From NCBI GenBank assembly GCA_900759015.1, contig CAAEUE010000001.1:1-64000 (forward strand): a stretch of DNA of 64,000 bases. The letters are read 5' to 3'. Below the pieces are notes generated by a model, which was not told where the DNA came from, did no database searches, and was given only the letters and a program-made list of their open reading frames with translations. This document shows positions 59,036-64,000 of the stretch, piece after piece. The position numbers and the translations under genes are program-made. Position 1 is the stretch's first letter, and each line of letters begins with the position of its first letter. The DNA is from Clostridia bacterium. GTDB taxonomy: Bacteria; Bacillota; Clostridia; TANB77; CAG-508.

Positions 59036-59069
59036 AAAGGGATTTGGGGACGGTGCTTAAATCCCTTTT
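59036..59069 (+). repeat. Dispersed inverted repeat, copy 6 (after groEL)
   Basis: AAAAGGGATTTGGGGACGG then TGCTTAAATCCCTTTT. The outer arms AAAAGGGATTT and AAATCCCTTTT are perfect inverses. This is the best-preserved copy in the plus orientation. Confidence 0.85.
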
Positions 59070-59077
59070 ATAAAATA

Positions 59078-59117
59078 AAAAAAGGATTTAAAGTCGAAAC
59101 TTTGAATCCTTTTTTGC
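59078..59117 (+). terminator. Terminator of groESL
   Basis: AAAAAAGGATT-TAAAGT pairs with ACTTTGAATCCTTTTTT around CGAA, then ends in T-rich sequence. Confidence 0.85.
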
Positions 59118-59134
59118 CTAAAATAGGTAAAAAT

Positions 59135-59163
59135 TTGAAAAAAGTTACATAATATGGTAGGAT
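59135..59163 (+). promoter_or_regulatory. Probable promoter of the C39-like gene
   Basis: TTGAAA (59135-59140), 17-nt spacer, TAGGAT (59158-59163). Confidence 0.5.
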
Positions 59164-59221
59164 AATTGATGAACAAGGTAAAAAATGTATGCCAGAGTTT
59201 GGCAGAAAGGAAGGAAACAGT

Positions 59222-59905
59222 ATGGAATGGACAAGAACAGCAGATATAATGGAGCGGGAACTTTTAGAGGTAAATGTAGCACCTGCGATTTATGATGAGC
59301 TGAAAGTAGCTTGGAAGAAAGAGTCAGAGTTATTTCAGGAATCCCTGAAAACGTGGAAGGGTCCAGAAGGCGGATTGTTGTATGCTGTAACTGAAGAGGT
59401 AGCGGAACTAGTAAAATCAATGCCGGTGCAAAGTTCTCTAACTGAAAGGGATGAGAACAATGGGAATATTACCGCTACTGTGGCAAGTAGTGGAGGGACC
59501 ATTATTGCAACAAAATTTTTGGAGAGATACTTTGATTCAGAAAAAAGAGTGTCTATTGAGCAGTTAGCAAAGCTATCAGTAGAGCTTGGATACAATAAGC
59601 ACGAAGACGGAGCATACATTTGGTATGACAAATTTCTTCCAAGATATTTAGGGCTTAAGAGCAGGAGAATTGCTGATATAAAAGAAATTTTAGAAGCAAT
59701 TAAGATAAGAAGAGTGCCTGTTCTCTTGCTTAAAAAATCTGTTTATAAACAGGAACAGGAAAACAACGATTTTCATTTCGTGATAATTTTGGGAGTGGAT
59801 AAATATGGGTATCATATTTATGCTCCTGAGAGCCCAAAGCTTATACGTTGTGAATTCGATAAGATTCACAATGCCGTTCGTGTCGGCTGGATTATTTCTA
59901 ATTAG
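59222..59905 (+). CDS. Papain-like (peptidase C39-type) fold protein lacking the catalytic cysteine
   Basis: A 227-residue protein without signal peptide. From about residue 85 it follows the C39-like pattern: ASSGGTIIATKFLERYF where the family has C-G-P-T-S/A, then SIEQLAKLSVELGYNKHEDG, the KIRRVPVLLL strand, and HFVIILGVDKYGYHIYAPES with the His and a following acidic/Pro motif. The nucleophile position is Ser. The N-terminal about 80 residues are helical. ATG 59222 follows AAAGGAAGG. Less AT-biased codons, its own promoter and a strong terminator suggest an independently acquired gene. Confidence 0.65.
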   Translation: MEWTRTADIMERELLEVNVAPAIYDELKVAWKKESELFQESLKTWKGPEGGLLYAVTEEVAELVKSMPVQSSLTERDENNGNITATVASSGGTIIATKFLERYFDSEKRVSIEQLAKLSVELGYNKHEDGAYIWYDKFLPRYLGLKSRRIADIKEILEAIKIRRVPVLLLKKSVYKQEQENNDFHFVIILGVDKYGYHIYAPESPKLIRCEFDKIHNAVRVGWIISN

Positions 59906-59908
59906 CAT

Positions 59909-59945
59909 ATTGGAGCAGACTAGGTATTCTTAGCCTGCTCCAATA
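59909..59945 (+). terminator. Terminator of the C39-like gene
   Basis: TATTGGAGCAG pairs with CTGCTCCAATA, enclosing CTAGG/CTTAG-type pairing. The T tract after it is weak. Confidence 0.65.
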
Positions 59946-59969
59946 AGTTATAATAAAATATATCTAATA

Positions 59970-60008
59970 AAAAAACGATTGGTAAAATAATTTACCAATC
60001 GTTTTTTT
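59970..60008. terminator. Bidirectional terminator before the microprotein pair
   Basis: AAAAAAACGATTGGTAAA pairs with TTTACCAATCGTTTTTTT, an 18-bp perfect stem with A and T flanks. Confidence 0.9.
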
Positions 60009-60037
60009 AAACTTTTATAAGTGGCGTCAAAATTTAA

Positions 60038-60160
60038 TTAACAACATCCGTTTCTTCTATTTCCACCACAACAACAGAATATTATAATTAATAGTATTAT
60101 CCATGTGCAGCAATCATCTCCAAAACCGAAACCACATCCACAACCTCTATTTTCTGGCAT
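60038..60160 (-). CDS. Cysteine-rich single-pass microprotein 2 (40 aa)
   Basis: A 40-residue protein with ATG 60160 and AAGGAGGGA upstream. N-terminal Cys/Gly/Phe-rich stretch (RGCGCGFGFGDDCC), one membrane helix (TWIILLIIIF), then a CCCGGNRRNGCC tail. It is similar in layout to the next microprotein upstream (F-C-x-C-G-x-x-R-N-x-x-C). It recalls YjcZ-type small Gly/Cys-rich spore-associated proteins, but that is a compositional resemblance only. Confidence 0.7.
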   Translation of the reverse strand: MPENRGCGCGFGFGDDCCTWIILLIIIFCCCGGNRRNGCC

Positions 60161-60224
60161 ATCAAATCCCTCCTTTCTAAACATATAAGTATATCTGTTT
60201 AAAATTATTAAAACAGTAAAATAT

Positions 60225-60347
60225 TTAGCAACCACATGGGTCACATGGTGTGTCACATCCACATCCAGAATTTCTACTATTTCCACAGCCGCAGAAAAGT
60301 ATTAAGAAAAGAATGATGAACCATAATAAATCATTATTACAACACAT
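60225..60347 (-). CDS. Cysteine-rich single-pass microprotein 1 (40 aa)
   Basis: A 40-residue protein with ATG 60347 and GGGAGGT upstream. Short N-terminus (MCCNND), a membrane helix (LLWFIILFLILF) and a tail with nine cysteines (CGCGNSRNSGCGC, then DTPCDPCGC). It is the first of a tandem pair on the minus strand, 64 nt before the second. The tail could bind metal or form disulfides. No family recognised. Confidence 0.7.
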   Translation of the reverse strand: MCCNNDLLWFIILFLILFCGCGNSRNSGCGCDTPCDPCGC

Positions 60348-60420
60348 AATATTACCTCCCTTTTCTCTCAAGACCTAAGTTTTTTTCTTAGTATGATATA
60401 TCTTATTCGAAATATATCTA

Positions 60421-60449
60421 TTGTGTTACTAAAAAAATAATGATATAAT
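60421..60449 (+). promoter_or_regulatory. Promoter of mutL-miaA
   Basis: TTGTGT (60421-60426), 17-nt spacer, TATAAT (60444-60449). Confidence 0.65.
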
Positions 60450-60492
60450 TTCTGGCAGAATGGTAGTGTATATAGGAAAAGGAGAAAAATAT

Positions 60493-62664
60493 ATGGGTAA
60501 TATTGTTTTATTAGATGAATTAACAATAAATAAAATAGCTGCAGGAGAAGTTATAGAAAGACCAGCATCTGTAGTAAAAGAAATGGTGGAAAACTCAATA
60601 GATGCAGGCGCTACTTCTATAACAGTAGAAATAAAAAATGGAGGAATATCTTATATAAGAATTACAGATAATGGTAAAGGAATTGCAAAAGATGATACAG
60701 AAATTGCTTTTGAAAGACATGCAACCAGTAAAATAAGGCAGGCAAGTGATATAGAGACAATTCATTCTATGGGGTTTAGAGGTGAAGCTTTAGCAAGTAT
60801 TGCAGCTGTTGCAAATGTAGAACTAATAACAAAAACAGAAAATGACGAAATAGGAACAAGACTAGTGGTAGAAGCGGGAAAGGTATTAGAGCATGAAGAA
60901 ATAGGTTGTAAAACAGGAACTTCGATAACTGTAAGAAATTTATTTTTTAATACACCTGTTAGATATAAATTTTTAAAGAAAGATTTTACAGAGTCAGGTT
61001 ATATAGAGGATGCTATTACAAGACTTGCACTAGTAAATCCTAATATAGCTTTTAAATTAGTTAATACAGGTAAAGTGATTATTCAGACATCTGGAAATGG
61101 GGACATTCAAGCTGTTATATATGGTATATATGGAAAAAACATAGCAGAAAATGTTTTAAAAGTAGATTATACATATGAAGATATACATATTTCGGGTGTT
61201 ATAGGAAAACCAGAAATAGCAAGGTCAAATAGATCAAATCAATTATTTTTTGTAAATAATAGATATGTAAAAGATAAAACATTATCAGGAGCAATTGAAA
61301 AAGGATTTAAAGGGTTGCTTACAATAGGAAAATATGCATTTTCAATTTTAAATATAGAAATGGATCCTGCAAAAGTAGACGTCAATGTTCATCCAGCAAA
61401 ATTAGAAGTTAGATTTTCGGATGAATCAAAAATATTTAAATCAGTATACCATGCAGTAAATGATACTTTATTAAAAAATGATTTAATAAAAAATTCAGAT
61501 AGAGGAGAAAGTGATACTCATATATCAAGTGGTTCATTATTCGGAAATAGGAATAAAGTAGAAACAGAAATTAAAAATAATACATTTAATAGTTTATTAG
61601 AATTACAAAAAAAGATTAAAGAAGATTTGGAAAAAAGCAAGAAAGAAATAAATTATAATACATCAAAAAATGATGAAGAGAAGGATATGCCTATTCAAAA
61701 AGAAGAAGAAAAAACAACAGTTACGAAGGAACCTTTAGAAGAAAATATAACTGTAAATACAGAATTAAAAGTGGATGAACCAAAGAATAGTGTAAAAGAA
61801 GAAGCAATAAAAAATGAACCCAAAAATGATGTAAAAAAAGATGAAATTAAATTAGATGTAAAAGAATTAGAAGAAGCTAGTAAAGAGATAGACAAACAAA
61901 TTGAAAATTTAACAAATGAAAATATAAAAGATGAAGAAAAAAAGGAAAGTTTTGATGAAATGTACTTTAAGATTTTTGGTACAAAACCACCAAAAATTGA
62001 TGGAGACCCAAAAGAAGAACCAAAAGCAATTACAAAAGAAGATAATACAACTTTATTTGAAACAATTGAAGATGATTATAAATATAAACAACAATATAAA
62101 TTTATAGGAATAGTATTTAATACTTATATCATTTTTGAAATGGATGATGAAATGTACATAATGGATCAACATGCGGCTCATGAAAGAATTATGTTTGAAA
62201 AGGTAAAAAAGAATTTTTATTCAGATGAAGAAAAAGATTCACAATTAATGATTTTACCAGATATAATTACATTAACACATAAAGAAATGAATATTGCTAA
62301 AGAAAATATGGAGTTGTTTAAAAAAGCAGGATTTATAATAGAAGAATTTGGTGACAATACAATAAAAATTTCTGGAACACCAAGTATATGTATAGATCTT
62401 AATACTAGAGATTTATTCCTAGAAACATTAGATGAGATAAATTCTGTTGCAAGAACAGCAAAACAAGAAATTGAAAATAAATTTTTAGCAACAATAGCAT
62501 GTAAAGCAGCAGTAAAAGCACATATGGTTTTATCAAAAGAAGAGGTAGAAAGTTTAATGGATGAATTATTAAAATTACCAAATCCATTTACATGCCCACA
62601 TGGAAGACCAACTGTTATAAAAATGTCTAAATATGAGATAGAAAGAAAATTTGAAAGAAAGTAA
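60493..62664 (+). CDS. mutL: DNA mismatch repair protein MutL (endonuclease type)
   Basis: A 723-residue MutL. N-terminal GHKL ATPase (GEVIERPASVVKEMVENSID, ITDNGKGI, RHATSKI, GFRGEALASIA), a very Lys/Glu-rich linker of about 200 residues (residues about 345-545), and a C-terminal dimerisation domain with the endonuclease motif DQHA-x2-E-x4-E (DQHAAHERIMFE) and CPHGRPT. It nicks the new strand after MutS recognition; mutS is not in the window. ATG 60493 follows AAAAGGAGA. miaA follows closely. Confidence 0.95.
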   Translation: MGNIVLLDELTINKIAAGEVIERPASVVKEMVENSIDAGATSITVEIKNGGISYIRITDNGKGIAKDDTEIAFERHATSKIRQASDIETIHSMGFRGEALASIAAVANVELITKTENDEIGTRLVVEAGKVLEHEEIGCKTGTSITVRNLFFNTPVRYKFLKKDFTESGYIEDAITRLALVNPNIAFKLVNTGKVIIQTSGNGDIQAVIYGIYGKNIAENVLKVDYTYEDIHISGVIGKPEIARSNRSNQLFFVNNRYVKDKTLSGAIEKGFKGLLTIGKYAFSILNIEMDPAKVDVNVHPAKLEVRFSDESKIFKSVYHAVNDTLLKNDLIKNSDRGESDTHISSGSLFGNRNKVETEIKNNTFNSLLELQKKIKEDLEKSKKEINYNTSKNDEEKDMPIQKEEEKTTVTKEPLEENITVNTELKVDEPKNSVKEEAIKNEPKNDVKKDEIKLDVKELEEASKEIDKQIENLTNENIKDEEKKESFDEMYFKIFGTKPPKIDGDPKEEPKAITKEDNTTLFETIEDDYKYKQQYKFIGIVFNTYIIFEMDDEMYIMDQHAAHERIMFEKVKKNFYSDEEKDSQLMILPDIITLTHKEMNIAKENMELFKKAGFIIEEFGDNTIKISGTPSICIDLNTRDLFLETLDEINSVARTAKQEIENKFLATIACKAAVKAHMVLSKEEVESLMDELLKLPNPFTCPHGRPTVIKMSKYEIERKFERK

Positions 62665-62677
62665 AATGGAGGGAAAA

Positions 62678-63610
62678 GTGAAAGAGACAATATCAAAAAA
62701 AGATGTTATAGTAATAGGAGGACCAACAGCATCAGGAAAAACAGGTTTATCCATAGAACTCGCAAAAAGAATAAATGGACAAATAGTTTCTGCTGATTCT
62801 ATGCAAATATATAAAGATATGGATATAGGAACAGCTAAAGTTACAAAAGAAGAGATGCAGGGTATAAAACATTATATGATTGATATTGTAACTCCAGATA
62901 AAAGATATTCTGTTGCTGAATTTAAAACAGATGCAGAAAAGGCTATTGATGATATAATAAAAAATGGACATGTACCTATAGTGGTAGGTGGAACAGGGTT
63001 ATATGTAAATAGCTTAATATATAATATTAATTATCCTCAATTAGAATTTGATAAAAAATATAGAGAATATTTAGAAGAACAAGTAAAAAAAGAAGGTTTG
63101 GATAAATTATACGAAGAAGCAAAAAAAATTGATGAAGAGGCTATTTCTAAAATTAGTCCAAATGACCAGAAAAGAATTTTAAGAATTTTAGAGATATATA
63201 ACCAAACAGGAAAAACAAAAACTGAATTAGAGAAGATTTCTAGAGAAGAACCACCAAAATATAATTATAAAGTGTTTGGTATAAATTATGAGAGAAGTAA
63301 ATTATATGATAGAATAAATCTTAGGGTTGATAAAATGTTAGACCAAGGTTTAATTCAAGAAGTAAAAAAGATTAAAGAAAAGTATAATGAATTTCCTACA
63401 GCAATGCAGGGATTAGGTTATAAAGAAGTTGTTCAATACTTAGAAAATATATTTACATATGAAGAAATGGTAGAAAAAATAAAGCAAGAAAGTAGAAGAT
63501 ATGCTAAAAGGCAAATTACATGGTTTAAAGCTATAAAAGAATTAATTTGGTTAAAAGCAGAAGATGGAATCGAAAAGAACATAGAAATTATCTTGGAGGA
63601 GATAAATTGA
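62678..63610 (+). CDS. miaA: tRNA dimethylallyltransferase
   Basis: A roughly 310-residue enzyme adding dimethylallyl to A37 of tRNAs reading UNN codons. P-loop GGPTASGKTGLSIELAKR, ADSMQIYKDMDIGTAK, VGGTGLYVNSLIYN and the C-terminal AMQGLGYKEVVQYL and RYAKRQITWFK motifs are diagnostic. GTG 62678 lies 5 nt after GGAGG (62668-62672); ATG 62666 in frame is the alternative. mutL-miaA order is conserved in Clostridia. Confidence 0.95.
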   Translation: MKETISKKDVIVIGGPTASGKTGLSIELAKRINGQIVSADSMQIYKDMDIGTAKVTKEEMQGIKHYMIDIVTPDKRYSVAEFKTDAEKAIDDIIKNGHVPIVVGGTGLYVNSLIYNINYPQLEFDKKYREYLEEQVKKEGLDKLYEEAKKIDEEAISKISPNDQKRILRILEIYNQTGKTKTELEKISREEPPKYNYKVFGINYERSKLYDRINLRVDKMLDQGLIQEVKKIKEKYNEFPTAMQGLGYKEVVQYLENIFTYEEMVEKIKQESRRYAKRQITWFKAIKELIWLKAEDGIEKNIEIILEEIN

Positions 63611-64000
63611 AAGAAAAAATAGAGAGCAAAAGAAAAACGAATAAGATAAAAATAGTTTTTATATGCATATTAGTAATAGCTGTTGTAATATATGCTGGTT
63701 ATACTGCCTGGCAATTATTTACACATCCAACTGATGTATTTTTAGTAGAACAAGGTTCTATTTCTGAAGAACAAAAAGTAGAGGGATATATTATAAGAAG
63801 AGAGACAAAAGTACAGGGGAATAATTATAAAAATGGTATGGTACAAATAAAGACAGAAGGAGAAAAATGTGCTAAAGATGAAAATATATTTAGATATTAT
63901 ACTACTGGAGAAGAAGAACTGGTTAAGAAAATTCAAGAATTGGATGAACAAATAGATGAAGCACAGAAAAAATCGACTAATACAGTATTTCCAGGAGATA
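63607..64000 (+). CDS. HlyD-like membrane-anchored protein, 5' part (runs off the window)
   Basis: A reading frame from TTG 63607 (GGAGG at 63595-63599), overlapping the miaA stop, stays open to the window end (about 131 codons). A Lys-rich start is followed by a membrane helix (VFICILVIAVVIYAGYTAW), then VFLVEQGSISEEQKVEGYII, which resembles the first strands of HlyD-type periplasmic adaptor domains, and a Glu-rich helix. In Clostridia such a gene often lies before sepF/ylm division genes; I infer but cannot see that here. Confidence 0.7.
   Translation, partial: MKEKIESKRKTNKIKIVFICILVIAVVIYAGYTAWQLFTHPTDVFLVEQGSISEEQKVEGYIIRRETKVQGNNYKNGMVQIKTEGEKCAKDENIFRYYTTGEEELVKKIQELDEQIDEAQKKSTNTVFPGD

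Noticed and set aside
1..64000. CRISPR arrays, tRNA genes, integrases or phage genes
   Set aside because: No regularly spaced identical repeats, no cloverleaf with CCA-type end and no recognisable integrase or capsid motif were seen when reading both strands; weak tRNAs could still be missed by eye.

Overview
This is a chromosomal window from a very AT-rich, low-GC Gram-positive bacterium, most likely an anaerobic gut-type member of class Clostridia. The evidence is: AGGAGG ribosome-binding sites before almost every gene; TTGACA/TATAAT promoters; the ribosomal gene order; zinc-ribbon forms of S14, L33, L36 and the L24 tail; a CIRCE-controlled groESL; a glmS ribozyme; and sporulation-lineage genes (ylbJ, bofA with its DUF2508 neighbour, and a BofC-like protein). 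Placement below class is my inference and is not secure. I see no phage, IS element, CRISPR array or tRNA gene.

Layout. 1-99: end of a 5S rRNA gene. 200-4380: a flavin-reductase-like gene, then rpmG-secE-nusG-rplK-rplA-rplJ-rplL with an L10 leader and attenuator; rpoB/rpoC do not follow. 4400-9930: mtnN, an SH3/NlpC-P60 wall hydrolase, comEC, a 55-residue membrane protein and a BofC-like protein. 9971-15463: pgsA, clpE and htrA on the minus strand, with a DUF4163/RsiV-like anchored protein between clpE and htrA. 15600-26330: rnhB, a pyrimidine-nucleoside phosphorylase, ylbJ (minus), mfd, a SpoU methyltransferase, a DUF4364 gene (minus), a J-domain protein and ldh. 26400-42980: the S10, spc and alpha ribosomal clusters from rpsJ to rplQ, with secY, adk, map and infA. 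43000-54980: a CaCA-like membrane protein, DUF2508-bofA, an aldo/keto reductase homologue, glmS (minus), uvrC, deoD (minus), unknown membrane proteins and pyrG. 55050-64000: an ABC exporter (minus), groES-groEL, a C39-peptidase-like protein lacking its cysteine, two cysteine-rich microproteins (minus), mutL, miaA and the start of an HlyD-like gene.

The ribosomal cluster is the most interesting part. The genes are normal and tightly packed, but it lacks rpmD (L30) and contains several long gaps that fold into hairpins. The rpsJ leader has a strong promoter, a long-range 5'-end helix, an internal terminator and a two-hairpin module that recurs with the same length directly in front of the rplC ribosome-binding site. 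The rplW-rplB gap shows an apparent H-type pseudoknot. Other structured gaps lie at rplN-rplX, secY-adk, infA-rpmJ and rpmJ-rpsM. Together they suggest a dispersed layer of RNA-level control.

Two further themes run through the window. A short inverted-repeat family (GGGATTTGGGGAC...TTAAATCCC) sits at the 3' ends of genes: it overlaps the TAG stop codons of glmS, deoD and probably pyrG, lengthens the SpoU methyltransferase, and follows groEL. Separately, several lone genes of unknown function with visibly less AT-biased codon use sit between conserved housekeeping genes, most with their own promoter and terminator, and may have been acquired by transfer.
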